From positions 930,001 to 994,000 of the forward strand of contig NZ_CP067378.1 of NCBI RefSeq assembly GCF_019565505.1: a stretch of DNA of 64,000 nt, written 5' to 3'. The position numbers were made by a program, and so were the translations under genes. This DNA comes from Flavobacterium davisii (GTDB lineage: Bacteria; Bacteroidota; Bacteroidia; Flavobacteriales; Flavobacteriaceae). Positions 22,670-34,000 of the stretch are shown one piece after another (the first letter of the stretch is position 1; each line of letters begins with the position of its first letter). The notes below the pieces were generated by a model. That model had not been told where the DNA came from, ran no database searches, and saw nothing but the letters and a program-made list of their open reading frames with translations.

Positions 22670-22912
22670 TTATAAATTTAAGAAATCAATTATGATGTCT
22701 AATTGATAGGCTTTCAAAATTCGTTGCGGATGGGGTTCATGTAAACTTATAATTTGCTTATTTTGATTAACAAACTTCCTTCTTGACCCACCTGTTTTTC
22801 CTTTCGATAGCTCTTCATATCCAAAATAATTCAAAACCTTTAACATTTCTTCCCATGTAAAATCTTTTGGCTTTGATTTTAAACGTTCTATTAGTTTTTC
22901 AATTTTACTCAT
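22670..22912 (-). CDS. hicA: HicA-family mRNA interferase toxin
   Basis: An 80-residue double-stranded-RNA-binding-like toxin. TGGSRRKFVN followed by ISLHEPHP contains the conserved His in the usual position. It cleaves mRNA independently of ribosomes. Together with hicB it forms a complete toxin-antitoxin pair between the SanA-like gene and the GbsR operon. Confidence 0.92.
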   Translation of the reverse strand: MSKIEKLIERLKSKPKDFTWEEMLKVLNYFGYEELSKGKTGGSRRKFVNQNKQIISLHEPHPQRILKAYQLDIIIDFLNL

Positions 22913-23012
22913 ACAAATTTATTAAATAAAATTAAAATGCAACTATTTTTTAGTTGCAAATATTTTCCAATCCTAACTCCTATAATTTTAAACAAAAATA
23001 AAACACAAATAT

Positions 23013-23034
23013 ACTTTCATTTTTTTTTGAAAGT
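23013..23034. promoter_or_regulatory. Operator-like palindrome upstream of the GbsR gene (site 1)
   Basis: ACTTTCA, an 8-base T-rich spacer, then TGAAAGT, 27 bp before the GbsR start codon. The same arms and total length (22 bp) occur at 23581-23602 and 23903-23924. It is probably the binding site of the regulator encoded just downstream. Confidence 0.65.
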
Positions 23035-23061
23035 TTAAAAACTTTGTTGTACATTTGAACC

Positions 23062-23565
23062 ATGGAATTCAAAGAAGCAAAAAACAAATTCGTTCAAACA
23101 TGGGGAGCATTAGGCTCACAGTGGGGTATCAACAAAACCATGGCGCAAATTCACGCCTTGTTGATGATATCTAACGAAGCGGTTTCTATGGAAGACATTA
23201 TGGAAGAATTGCAAATTTCGCGTGGTAATGCTTCTATGAACATTCGTGCTTTGATGGATTGGGGAATTGTTTACAAAGAGTTTAAGGCTGGTGAACGTCG
23301 TGAATATTTTACCGCTGAAAAGGATTTGGATGAATTAGCAGTAAAAATTTCAAGAGAACGTAGCAAACGTGAAATCAAACCTGCTTTGAAAGTCTTGAAA
23401 GAAGTTTCTTCTTTGCAAGACGCAAACACAGAAGAGGAAAAACATTTTATTGACCAAACTTCCAAATTGTATGACTTCGTCTTAAAAGCGGATAATGTTT
23501 TGGATAAAATAACCGAATACAAAGACAATTGGTTAGCGCAATTGTTAGTTAAATTTATGAAGTAA
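23062..23565 (+). CDS. GbsR/MarR-family transcriptional regulator
   Basis: A 167-residue winged-helix protein. The segment AQIHALLMISNEAVSMEDI and ISRGNASMNIRALMDWGIV form the helix-turn-helix. The C-terminal half is helical and probably dimerises. GbsR-like proteins repress nearby operons. Here the gene heads a run with two small membrane proteins and a DUF2071 protein, and palindromes precede it and both membrane genes, which suggests autoregulation. Confidence 0.9.
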   Translation: MEFKEAKNKFVQTWGALGSQWGINKTMAQIHALLMISNEAVSMEDIMEELQISRGNASMNIRALMDWGIVYKEFKAGERREYFTAEKDLDELAVKISRERSKREIKPALKVLKEVSSLQDANTEEEKHFIDQTSKLYDFVLKADNVLDKITEYKDNWLAQLLVKFMK

Positions 23566-23580
23566 AAAAATTTAATTAAA

Positions 23581-23602
23581 ACTTTCATTTTTTTCTGAAA
23601 GT
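23581..23602. promoter_or_regulatory. Operator-like palindrome (site 2)
   Basis: Same ACTTTCA-N8-TGAAAGT arrangement as site 1, located between the GbsR gene and the first membrane gene. The flanking bases up to GTTTAATAAATA are shared with site 3, so sites 2 and 3 probably arose by duplication. As RNA it could form a 9-bp hairpin. Confidence 0.6.
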
Positions 23603-23620
23603 TTAATAAATACAAATATT

Positions 23621-23920
23621 ATGAAAACTATATTTACAACAAGCAAAGTAATTAATGTCATCGCTATACTTTTCTTACTACTAGGCGCATATGGTATTGC
23701 AATAACAGGATTTTTACAAGTATTAGGAGCAACTTTATACTTAATTGCTTTTCCTAAAAACAAATTGATATATAGTTATTTTGCTCTTGTCATTATTTTC
23801 TTTGTGTTTTGGGATAAAACTTTTAATTGGTTTTTTGCATTACCTTTTTTACTGATTTTCTATTTGACATATATAATTCATTTTCAAAAAATTTTAAATA
23901 AAACTTTCATTTTTTTCTGA
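23621..23920 (+). CDS. Small integral membrane protein
   Basis: A 99-residue hydrophobic protein with about three predicted membrane helices (around VINVIAILFLLLGAYGIAI, ATLYLIAF and FALVIIFFVFW). No family is recognised. It and the next gene have similar size, hydrophobic pattern and upstream sequence, which suggests an old tandem duplication. Site 3 overlaps its 3' end. Confidence 0.65.
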   Translation: MKTIFTTSKVINVIAILFLLLGAYGIAITGFLQVLGATLYLIAFPKNKLIYSYFALVIIFFVFWDKTFNWFFALPFLLIFYLTYIIHFQKILNKTFIFF

Positions 23921-23924
23921 AAGT
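23903..23924. promoter_or_regulatory. Operator-like palindrome (site 3)
   Basis: Same 22-bp palindrome as sites 1 and 2. It straddles the stop codon of the preceding membrane gene and lies 19 bp before the next start codon. Confidence 0.6.
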
Positions 23925-23942
23925 TTAATAAATAAACATATT

Positions 23943-24275
23943 ATGAGAAACTTAGTTTACTTAAATCTTTTCTTTGTTGGATTACCAATTCTTTTATGCC
24001 TCATAGGGATAATATATGAAGCCTTTCTAATCTGGGGTCTTGTATCTACGATTTTAACCGGTTTATTCCAACTTATAGCAGGAACAAGTTTATTGTTTAG
24101 AAATCCTAAAAACAAATACCTTCAAGCTTATATAATAGGTGTTGTATTCTTTTTTACACTTTGGTTTCTTGACATAAAACTTTTCAAATATAGCTATACT
24201 AACACACTTCTACTTACTTTCCCAACAATCCTTGCAATATACTTTACCATAATTATTTATAAAATTAAAGAATAA
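23943..24275 (+). CDS. Small integral membrane protein
   Basis: A 110-residue protein with four likely membrane helices (GLPILLCLIGIIYEAFLI, STILTGLFQLIAGTSLLF, AYIIGVVFFFTLWFL, and a C-terminal one). A NPKNKYLQAY turn between helices 2 and 3 resembles FPKNKLIYSY of the upstream membrane protein, which supports paralogy. It ends 4 bp before the DUF2071 gene. The function is unknown. Confidence 0.65.
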   Translation: MRNLVYLNLFFVGLPILLCLIGIIYEAFLIWGLVSTILTGLFQLIAGTSLLFRNPKNKYLQAYIIGVVFFFTLWFLDIKLFKYSYTNTLLLTFPTILAIYFTIIIYKIKE

Positions 24276-24279
24276 GACT

Positions 24280-25005
24280 ATGAACTTCTTAACCGCACAA
24301 TGGAAAAATCTGATCATGGCAAATTATGTTACTGATCCTATAGTATTACAAAAATATCTTCCTACTGGTACCGAATTGGATTTTTTTAACGGCAACTGTT
24401 ATGTGAGTTTAGTTGGATTTATGTTTGAAGACACAAAAGTTTTAGGCGTAAAAATTCCCAATCACATCCATTTTGAAGAAGTAAATCTTCGGTTTTATGT
24501 AAAACGATTTGAAAATGGTGAATGGAGACGTGGTGTTGTGTTTATTAAAGAAATTGTTCCTAAAAGCGCTATCACTTTTGTTGCTAACACTTTATATAAA
24601 GAGCATTATGAAACCCAAACTATGAGTCATAAAACAAATTTAGAAGCAGAGATTTTGAATGTAAGCTATCTATGGCATCAAGAAAACGGCAGCAACAAAA
24701 TTGAGGTGAATGCCTATGATTTTCTGTTACCATTAGACCCCAATAGTGAAGCCGAATTTATTATGGAGCATTATTATGGCTATACAAAATATAACTTAAA
24801 CACAACCTATGAATACGAAGTACAACATCCTAAATGGGAACAGTATTCAATTAAAAATTATTGTATTGAAGTTGATTTTGAAAAAAATTATGGAACTGAC
24901 TTTAGCTTTTTAAATACTAAAAAACCAATATCACTATTTCTTGCTAAAGGTTCTGCAATTGTCGTAAAAAACAAAAGAAAAATCTACATTCATGATACCT
25001 TTTAA
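24280..25005 (+). CDS. DUF2071 (YqjF-like) protein
   Basis: A 241-residue protein. It matches the DUF2071 pattern: an N-terminal AQWKNLIMANYVTDPIVLQKYLP, then LVGFMFEDTKVLG and HFEEVNLRFYVKR, and an acetoacetate-decarboxylase-like beta barrel. It is the last gene of the GbsR-led operon. The biochemical role of the family is not established. Confidence 0.85.
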   Translation: MNFLTAQWKNLIMANYVTDPIVLQKYLPTGTELDFFNGNCYVSLVGFMFEDTKVLGVKIPNHIHFEEVNLRFYVKRFENGEWRRGVVFIKEIVPKSAITFVANTLYKEHYETQTMSHKTNLEAEILNVSYLWHQENGSNKIEVNAYDFLLPLDPNSEAEFIMEHYYGYTKYNLNTTYEYEVQHPKWEQYSIKNYCIEVDFEKNYGTDFSFLNTKKPISLFLAKGSAIVVKNKRKIYIHDTF

Positions 25006-25206
25006 TTATAATCTAACTGATTATATTTTTTTTTAATTACCATCATTTTCATCATAATGACTGTAGGCAAAATATGTTATAAAAACGGAAATGTGTAGGT
25101 CACGAATTAATTCCTAAATTTCAAACACCAACTTTTTTTGAACAAAAAAATCCTTTGCCTCATCTTAAGCTGTAGATCTATGTATTTTTCAAATGCGATT
25201 GTCTTG

Positions 25207-26652
25207 CTACAACTTCTTTATATTAAGCATTTTTAAAGCATAATTAATATCAATAGCAAATCCTATTCCATTTGTATTCGATTGATTCATTTTAAGTGTA
25301 TTGATAGCGAGTACTTCCCCAAATTTATTTATTAATGGTCCCCCACTATTCCCCGAATTTATACTTACATCACTTTGTATAAAATCTACACCGTTCATTT
25401 TCCGATAATTACTTATAATTCCTTTGGTTACCGTTTTTTCTAACGTCTTATCAAGAGGCGTACCAATAGCAAAAACTTCTTGTCCAATTTTTTTAAAATC
25501 TTTTTTTATTATTGGTAATCCTTTAGATTTATGATTTATTTTCAAAAGAAGCAAATCAACATCTTTATTAGATTTTACAACCTCCGCTTTGATTCTTTTA
25601 CCGTTAACGGTTACAAAATAATCATCAATAATTGAACCTATGTGAAAATTAGTTAAAATATACCCTTCATTATTGATAAAAATCCACTACCAAAAGAATT
25701 TCCCGATTCAATGGTAACTACCGAATCCAAATATCCACTTATTTCGTTTTCCTGATACTTTTCCTCACACAACACATTAATTTTCAACTCATTCCCTATT
25801 GTTTCTTTTAAATAACTGTTTTCAATTTCAAGGAACTTTTGGTATAAATCTTCATTTTTTAAAAGTTCTAATTGAGAAAAATATACTAAATCATGCAATA
25901 GTAAGTTATAATTATTTTTCAACCTATATCCGCCTAATTTTGTATTATAACTAAATTTTGGATTATCTAAATCATTTCGATCAAAAACGAACCATTCCAT
26001 TTCAATACTGTAATTGCCAACATATTCACGTAGAAGTTTCCCTTTTAGATCAAAATTAATTTTTTTTATTATTGGTTTTAAAATTACACGTGGCTCAAGC
26101 AATAAGGATTTTTCTTTTTTGCTTTTTCTTGATCGAAAAAAACAGGTTGAACGAATGTATCTCCAAAAGCTTCAAATATTCTATTTTCAAGATTCGTAGT
26201 ATGACCTAATAGCAAATTTATATTCTTAGATTTTAAATATCTTTTAGATTCATTTATTGTACCTATCAATTCGTTTTCATCTATCTTGTAAGTAGGATTA
26301 GCAAATCCAACAAAAATTTCACCTTGCTTTTCAGCTTTATAAGGGATCAAATTAAAAATGACTGTATTATTATTTATATTTGTATAAAACTTATCTGGAT
26401 TGGCAAAACAATTCTGAATTTCTTTATTTTTTTCATCATTATTAACCTCTAATGTTAATAATTTGAAATTTTCTTTTTTATTTTCAAAACAAAACTTCCG
26501 TTCTTACTAATTTCATAAGGGGTTTTTCCTAGAAGCGTGTTATCTTCATCATATACTAAAGCTTCCGAAGGAAATACATCTATTATCTTTGATTGAGCGT
26601 TTACAACAATAATATTTAGGAAACACACTGCTAATAGAAAATTCTTATACAT
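25207..26652 (-). CDS. Exported trypsin-like (HtrA-type) serine protease, with three frame breaks
   Basis: The ATG at 26652 starts a signal peptide (MYKNFLLAVCFLNIIVVNAQ). The C-terminal domain keeps a chymotrypsin-fold triad: GSGFFINNEGYILTNFHIGS with His, NKDVDLLLLKI with Asp and INSGNSGGPLIN with Ser. The N-terminal region of about 260 residues is not recognised. Frames are broken at plus-strand T runs 26474-26479 and 26115-26120 and at the A run 25678-25682. One added base in each restores a continuous protein of about 480 residues. Because all three breaks are homopolymer losses and the triad is intact, an assembly error is likelier than decay. It is divergent from the next gene with only 34 bp between starts. 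Confidence 0.72.
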
Positions 26653-26660
26653 TATTTTTA

Positions 26661-26677
26661 TATTTTTGCCAAAAATA
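26661..26677. promoter_or_regulatory. Palindromic pair of opposed -7 elements
   Basis: TATTTTTGCCAAAAATA contains TATTTTTG on the plus strand and the same octamer on the minus strand. Both match TAnnTTTG. Each would give a leader of roughly 12 bases for the divergent genes starting at 26687 and 26652. Confidence 0.45.
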
Positions 26678-26686
26678 ATATATTCT

Positions 26687-27582
26687 ATGAGAAATAAATT
26701 TCTTTTTTTAAGTTTATTCGTCATTAATTTATGCTTTGCTCAATTTACAGCCAAAGAATACGATAGTGAGGAGTTTAATCAATTTAAAGCCTCAAAAACG
26801 TATGTAGTGCTTACAGGCGACGAAAAATTTGATACTGAATTAACAAAATCGATGTCAAATACCGGAAAACAACACCCTATTCAATCATTTCAAGTAAAGA
26901 ATTTGAAACAAAAATTGCCGATAAAACAGCCTCTTTTATATGCTTATTAGGGAGTACGGATCGACTTGTGAAAACATATCATTATTTAGCATTAATTAAT
27001 GGTGGAAAAAAAACAATTAGTAGATATGAATACAAAGATTTAATTGCCTATGCTCCAATCAATTTCTTTATAAATGAAAATAATCTAACTGATTGTAGTT
27101 TTAGAGTGCGTAATATGATTGAATCAATGGTTCTTTCAATAGAGTTAGTGCAAAAAAATAATATTAAAGGAAGTACTTTATCAATTGCAAAAGGATTACA
27201 GAAAATATATTTAAAACGTTCTCCTAAAATTAAAGAAAGAACTCTATTAATATGTGAAGAATCAATTAATAAAAAAATTCTTACTGGTTCAGGTTTACAG
27301 CCTATTGGTATAGATTATTTACTAACAAAAGACATTAATAAAGACGATATTGCAGGTTTATATCCTTTTAAATACGAAATTTGTAGCAAAGAAAAAATTG
27401 AAAAAGTCATCAAAGAAAAAGACAAAGACTACTATTATCTTCAACCTACTATAACATTAAATAAATCTATTTTTGTTTTTGACCCTGAAAATGGTGAAGT
27501 AGTATATTTTGATTATTCAATACAAGGATTAAATTTCAACAAAGGAAATTTGAAAGATTTAGTGAAAGCCATAAATAACTAA
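26687..27582 (+). CDS. Secreted protein of unknown function (frame break)
   Basis: The start is set at the second ATG because it opens a clean signal peptide (MRNKFLFLSLFVINLCFAQ). The first frame stops at 26950. One extra A near 26896-26898 restores FQVKEFETKIADKTASFICLLGSTDRLVKTYHYLALINGG and joins the 204-residue downstream frame, for about 298 residues in total. No family is recognised. The mature part is rich in Lys and Ile with a YDLL-type C-terminal region. It is transcribed divergently from the protease, possibly as a functional partner. Confidence 0.6.
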
Positions 27583-27712
27583 TTATTAGAGGGTATTCTA
27601 AAAGTCGAAACTGGTTTCTGAAAATCATTTATACGAAAACTATCTCCCATAGGGGGGCGAATACTTTAGTAAAGAAAAAGGATGTCCTAACCCTTTCAGC
27701 CTCCCTCCTATT

Positions 27713-28522
27713 CTAAAAAAACAAACACCAAACTAAAACAGGTATCGCTTCCACCCAAAATGACGTATAATATTTAGAACGATTAGCGGTAGCAAAAAAT
27801 AATGCAATAGCAATAAAAAATGGCAATACTACTAATTGATTATTGAAATTGCCATTGCTATTGAATTTAAAAACTTTCAATAATGCACAAATAACCAACA
27901 AAACATACCCCAACCACTTTGTCTTCTTTACTCCTATTTGTTGCGGAATAGTTTGCAAACTCAATGCATCATTAGATAAATCAACAATTTCAAAAATAAG
28001 CATCAAAACAAAAACAATAAGAAAACGTTGGATGAAATAAATCCAAATCAATTCTCCAATTAGCATTTCTGAATAAAAAATGGGTAAAAAGACTGTTACA
28101 ATAGCCCAACTCAATGCTACTAGATAAATTTTTACGCCGCTCCAATTTCTAAAATTTGTCGATTTAGGTAATATAGGCAGGGTATAAAAACCGGTTAGCA
28201 ACAATGACACGATGGCGATAATTTGGGTTGGCTGGTTAAGTTGAAAAAAATAATATCCACAACATACTGCCGAAACAAAACTTAACACAATAACCCCTTT
28301 CAATTGACTATGCCAAACTACTTTTTTAACTCTAGCTAATTCATCATATTTGATAAAATTATAACCTACTATTGTCCCAAAAAAGGCAAACCAAGATACA
28401 TTATTATCAATTCGTAACTGAAATTCAGCGCACGTAATTTCTATAAAAGCAAAAACCGCTAAAGCTACGTGAATGCTTCCGTTGATATAAAAGTCGAAAA
28501 TCTTTTTGAGCAGTTTACTCAT
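27713..28522 (-). CDS. UbiA-like polytopic membrane protein
   Basis: A 269-residue protein with about eight hydrophobic segments. An early ICAEFQ..N-like loop and a second loop near FEIVDLSNDALSLQTIPQQIG resemble the two Asp-rich motifs of UbiA prenyltransferases, but the canonical NDxxDxxxD motif is not present. The activity is therefore uncertain. Its start overlaps the end of pbpC by 8 bp, so it is the last gene of the alpha-2-macroglobulin/pbpC operon. Confidence 0.55.
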   Translation of the reverse strand: MSKLLKKIFDFYINGSIHVALAVFAFIEITCAEFQLRIDNNVSWFAFFGTIVGYNFIKYDELARVKKVVWHSQLKGVIVLSFVSAVCCGYYFFQLNQPTQIIAIVSLLLTGFYTLPILPKSTNFRNWSGVKIYLVALSWAIVTVFLPIFYSEMLIGELIWIYFIQRFLIVFVLMLIFEIVDLSNDALSLQTIPQQIGVKKTKWLGYVLLVICALLKVFKFNSNGNFNNQLVVLPFFIAIALFFATANRSKYYTSFWVEAIPVLVWCLFF

Positions 28523-30894
28523 TTTCTATAGTTACATACTGTTTTAATTCGCTACCTGATTCATCAACTACTGTAATCAAATGTTTTCCAGTGGAAGTTA
28601 TAATGGGCATTTCGTGAAAAGTTTGTGTAGTCCCTTTAAATTCGTTGTCAATGTACCAATATATTTTTGTATCCCTGTTTGAATGTGCTATTTTAAAAAT
28701 AACAGGCTGTATTTTTCCTTCAAAGTTTTTCGTGAGGTAGATTTTACTATTGGCTTTAGGATAAATAAATCCCATTGAATTTGTATTTACGTCTTTACAA
28801 TCGGATCGAAACGGGGGTAATGGCCTATAGTCTATATGTAGTGCTTTGTAATACCATTCCATCACGGGAGGTAAGACAAACCAAGATTGGGTAACCATAT
28901 TATCTACCGATTCACAAGTACTATTCACGCGATACTGTCTTGTTGGATCTAAATGTATGGTTTTATGATACGGACAAACTTTTGTTTTCATCCCGCTTTT
29001 AGGAATAAGTTGTTTCACTTTTGGACAATCATCTTTGGCTAAATACCCACTTAGTTTACAGCCATCTACCGAAACTAAATCTTGGGGTTGTGAAAACCAT
29101 TTTTTACGTGGTAACAAATGAAAAACATCAAATAAAACAGGTGCAGCACTATCAATTCCTGTTAATTGTGGTCGTCCCTCACCCGAAGCATTACCAACCC
29201 AAATTCCTACGACATAATCACTATTGGTTCCTATTGCCCAAGCATCACGATTCCCGAAACTTGTACCCGTTTTCCAAGCAATTTGTATAGAAGAATCGTA
29301 AAAACGCCAAGCTTCATCCTCAGTTGGACGATTTACCTCTTTCATCGCTTGATAAGTTAGATAAATTGCTCCTGCTCCAACGGTGTTTTTCTCTTCTTTT
29401 TCATCTCCAAATTCTTGTAAAAAATCTTTTTATAATTGATTTCACAAAATTCATTTGTTCTGTATTTCTGTGACTTTTGATAATAATTTAACGAAGAAGT
29501 TAGATTAGCATAAGTCCGACTTAAATCCCATAAATTACTTTCGGCACCACCTAAAATTAGTGACAAACCATAATGATCTGGATGTTTATTGATATTTTTT
29601 AACTTGTATTGCTTTAATGTTTCATAAAATTTATGAACGCCGTGTTCTTGCAACATCAAAACCGCAGGAATATTCAAGGATCTAGACAAAGCCCTTTGTG
29701 CAGGCACAGCACCGTCAAACGTTAAATTGAAATTTTGAGGCATATACCCTGAAATTTGCGTGGGTATGTCTGCAACTAATGTATTGGGTAAAATTTCACC
29801 TTCATCTACCATTGATGCAAACAACAAGGGTTTTAATACACTTCCTGTACTTCTGGGTGCCGTAATAATATCTACATCCTTATCGTGATACCTATCTGTA
29901 GGCGTATTTCCTACATAACTTAGTACATTTCTGTTTTTAACATCGAGTACAATCACTGCCATATTATGGACTTCGTTTTGACTATATTGATTGTAATATT
30001 GGCTCACGATCTGGTTGACTCTGTTTTGCAGAGAAATATCGATAGTCGTTACCATTTTTTGCTCAGGATTTTCTTTAGCCACTTTTTGCAATAAATGGGG
30101 GGCGATTTGCGGCAAATTAAATGGTTTTTGCGGCAAAGGTTCTGTAATAGCAAGGTCGAAAGTAAGTTTATCGATAATTTTATTATCCCATAATTTTTTT
30201 AACAATCGATTGCGTTTTTTTAGTAATTGCTGCTGATTTTTCCCTGGATAAATCAATTTGGGTGAATTAGGCAAAACCGCTAATGTAGCACTTTCAGCCC
30301 ACGATAATTGATGCGGTTGCACCCCAAAATAACGCCAAGCAGCCATTTCAAGACCTACCACATTTCCTCCAAAAGGTGCGTGTGCTGCATATAATTCTAA
30401 AATTCGTTCTTTTGAGTGCCTGAACTCCAAACGAGTGGAAAGAACAAGTTCTATAATTTTTTCAAAATAAGTTCTTTTTGATTTTTTCGAGACAAACGAA
30501 CCACCTGTTGCGTAATGGTACTTCCTCCTCGCACTACTTTTCCTGCTGCTCTGTTTTGTTTGATTGCCTTGACCATTGCAATAGGGTTAAAACCAGGATG
30601 ATAATAAAAATGCTCGTCTTCAAAATAGACCACACATTTTTTAAACTTATCAGGAATAGCATCTTGTTCTGGAAACCGCCACTGACCATCAGAAGCAATT
30701 TTTGCTCCTAATAATTCACCCGTACTACTTTCAATCACCGTTGAATAAGGTTCAACAAAAAGTATTCGTGGTAATGAAAAATAATAAATAATTAGGACTA
30801 TAAATCCAATGATGGATTTCTTTTTATTGGAAATGATCCAGTTTTTTATTTGTTTAAAGAAATTTATATTATGAAATTTATTTTTTAAATCCAT
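28515..30894 (-). CDS. pbpC: Penicillin-binding protein 1C (two frame breaks)
   Basis: One N-terminal membrane helix (SIIGFIVLIIYYFSLPRI) is followed by a GT51 transglycosylase domain (FEDEHFYYHPGF, GGSTITQQVVRL). The transpeptidase domain has SxxK in GSVLKP, SLN in SRSLNIPAV and KTG in WKTGTSFGNRDAW. A C-terminal PBP1C-type domain ends the protein. It polymerises and crosslinks peptidoglycan. Breaks lie at plus-strand T runs 30475-30479 (restored: NQKRTYFEKIIELV) and 29427-29431 (restored: YKKDFLQEFGDE). It follows the alpha-2-macroglobulin gene, the same pairing as yfhM-pbpC of E. coli. Confidence 0.92.
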
Positions 30895-30926
30895 TTATGA
30901 TTAAATATTTTCGGATTTTTTTATTT

Positions 30927-31013
30927 CACAGAGTTACACAAAGGAAACACAAAGTTTCACGAAGCTTTGTGAAACTTTGTGAAAAAACTTTGTGAGACTT
31001 TGTGTTACTGTGC
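30927..31013. repeat. 87-bp palindromic repeat between pbpC and the alpha-2-macroglobulin gene
   Basis: The outer arms CACAGAGTTACACAAAG and CTTTGTGTTACTGTG and the inner perfect arms CACAAAGTTTCAC and GTGAAACTTTGTG form nested stems, followed by extra ACTTTGTG units. It could act as a processing or attenuation hairpin between the two genes. It resembles CTTTGTG-type dispersed repeats of Bacteroidetes. Confidence 0.6.
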
Positions 31014-31025
31014 TAAATTCAATTT

Positions 31026-34000
31026 TTACTTCACGATTTGCACCCATTGTCCCTTCGTACGAGCCATAAAACTATTATCATACATAGCTTCACACTGTAC
31101 ACTGGCAAATAATAACTTCCTAAGTAGGAAGCATTAATCAGCATTTTGAATACTCTAGTTTCTCCCGATTTTAATCCGAAGTAATAATTCGCTCTATCAT
31201 CACGGATATCAATATAATCTGCTAGATTTTCTGTTGCGTTACCAAAATCAGTATAACGCGTATTGACAATTTCAAATCCAGAAGGCAAAATTTGAGTAAG
31301 TGCTATGTTCGGCACAAATTCGTTTTTGCCATTTCTAAGCACCACCTCAGCAATAAGTTCTGTTCCTTGAGCAATTTTAGAAACATTTATCGCTTTTCCT
31401 TTTCTATCTTTAAATACTACCGAAGCCGTAACATTACTAGAAGCTACTTTTTCTTGTCCCACAGGTAGTATTCCACTATTAATAATTCTAAGGAATAACG
31501 TATTGTTTTTATTATTTTTCAAAGTCACTTTACCTATACCTCCTGTCGTGATAATAGTACGCTGCGCAATAGGCTTTGCAGAATTGATAGCAACCGTTTT
31601 ACCAGCATTTGTCAACTGTACATTAATTCCTTTTCCGCCATTAAATTTAGCAAACTTAGACATGGCATACAATGAATACGCCGTCGTTTGCGTACTCATC
31701 CAAGTGTCTGAAGAAAGATTTTTAGCTAAGGTCACCGCCGTTTTAAACGCTTTTTGTTTTTGATTCATCAAAACTAAAGTCTCTAGTGTCATGGCTCGAT
31801 TTCTATCTGCCGAACCATAACTATAATAATACCCTGAATTTGTATCGTCAATAGTACTATGCAATAACAATTCCGTTGCTGCACTGGTTTGCTGAATAAG
31901 CGCATACGTTGCTGCTAAACGAAGTTTAGTTTCATTTGAAATACCTTTTGTTTCACGCAAACGATTCATCGAAGCTAAATCGGCTGCATCAGCAAGTGCC
32001 AAAGTGTATAAACGATACGCTTGATTCAAATCGGTATTATAATCATTTTCCATTCGCCATTGCTTCGCTATTTTTTGTTGGTAAGCAATCCATTTTGATT
32101 TAAAATTTGCAGGTAAGGCATATCCTTTTTTCTCAGCTTCTAGCATAAAATGTCCTGCATAACTCGTTCCCCAATCATCTGGCGTTGTACCACCTTCCCA
32201 ATAACTTACACCCCCTGCAACAAGCTGAAAACTGGATAATCTTGCAATCCCTTTGGTCACATTTCGCTGAATAGATTGTTTCCTAGTTGCATCTACATCG
32301 ATAATATCTGTCAAATACAACTGTGGAAAAACAGAAGAAGTCGTTTGCTCCACACAACCGTGAGGGTATTGAATAAGATAATCTAAACGTCTTCCAAAAT
32401 CGATTGTAGGAATAGATGAAATTTCAATAACCGCCTTATTACTTCCTGCTACACCAAATGATTTCCAATCCATCGTTTTTTGAGCATTCCCCCTATAAGC
32501 GCATCTGATGTAAGCGTAGTCACTGGATTAGGATTCATAACATCTATTTCGACCTCATAAACCGATTTTTCATTTCCAGAAGTTGCTATAACTTGAACTT
32601 TTCCAATACCTGTAACATTTCCAACACTCAAATTGAAATAGGCCATTTTTTCATCCGGACTTGCGAAATATACTTTTTGTGTCGCTGGACTCGTCAATTT
32701 GACTGCATTGTTTGTTTTTACTTGTACGGTAACATTTTTAATATGCTTTTCTGTTGCAAAAAGCGTTACGGGTAACGTTACTTTTTCCGAAGGAGAAATT
32801 TTCCTAGGTAAAGAGGCTAACACCATTAACGGACTTTTCACTGCCGTCACTTTTTCGGCCATACCATAGGCTCCTTTTTCGGCATTCGCAGCCACGATCA
32901 TAGTCTTTACCGAACCTATATATTTAGGTAGTTTGAACGTATGCGTTTTACTTCCTCCACTTAATCTAAACGGGCCAAAATACATTACTACAGGTTTGAA
33001 GCGATTTGCCTTTTTAGCATTTGCTCCGCCTTTTTCGGCATCACCACCAATACTAAAAATCTGATTGATACGACCACCATAAGCCCCTATTACATTATCA
33101 TAAATATCCCGGTACGAACTCCTAGAGCTTCACGGGTATAGAAACTATCCCAAGCATTTGGCGTTTTAAATCGGGTTAAATCTAAAAGCCCCTCATCAAC
33201 CACCGCAATCGTATAGGTCATATCCTTACCATTTTCTTCACTAACCTTAACATTTACGGTACTTTCAGGCTTTAAGACTTCTGGCATTTCAATTTTAGGT
33301 TTCAAAATCGTTTCTTTATCAACCACACTAATAGGCACCAGACCATACATACGAATAGGCGCATCATTTTTGGTCGAAGCGTGCGGACGCAGCATCGTTA
33401 TGTTAATATAAACATTAGGAGCCATATCACTAGTAATATCAAGATTTACTTGTGTTTCCCCTTTATCTGTTTTTTCCCAGAATGTTTTTACCACTCGAGA
33501 ACCATTTTCGATAGAGATCAACGCTCGTCCCCCTTCACTAGATGGGAAGAAGATTTTTGCCGTTTCTCCTACGTTATATTCTTTTTTATTAGTTGAGAAA
33601 CGTAACATAGTAGCTTCTTTACCATCCGAATTTTTAGAACGTTCCGACCAATAAGGATAATCTAAAAACACTGTATTACCAGTCGCATGACCATCGTTAG
33701 GGTCTATAGCTCTAATTAGGTAGCGTCCCCATTCGTCTTCTGGTACAGAAAAGGCTACATTACCTCGCCCAGCACTATCTGTATTAATTCGAAAAGTATC
33801 ATACGGTGTTGTGGACGTGCCTGTACTATAATTTGACAAATTATCAGACGATTCGTCCCACCACCATCTGGAATCAATTTTATAAACTTTTATCTCTAGT
33901 CCTCTTACCGATTTAGGTTGGCCTTTCTCGTTTAGTGTTATAAATTCATAACGATTCTTTTTGCCTGTTTCTAACAAACCATATTTATTAGGCTCGGGTG

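Noticed and set aside
23051..23058. TACATTTG as the GbsR promoter -7 element
   Set aside because: It lies only 3 bp before the start codon, so transcription would begin inside the coding sequence.
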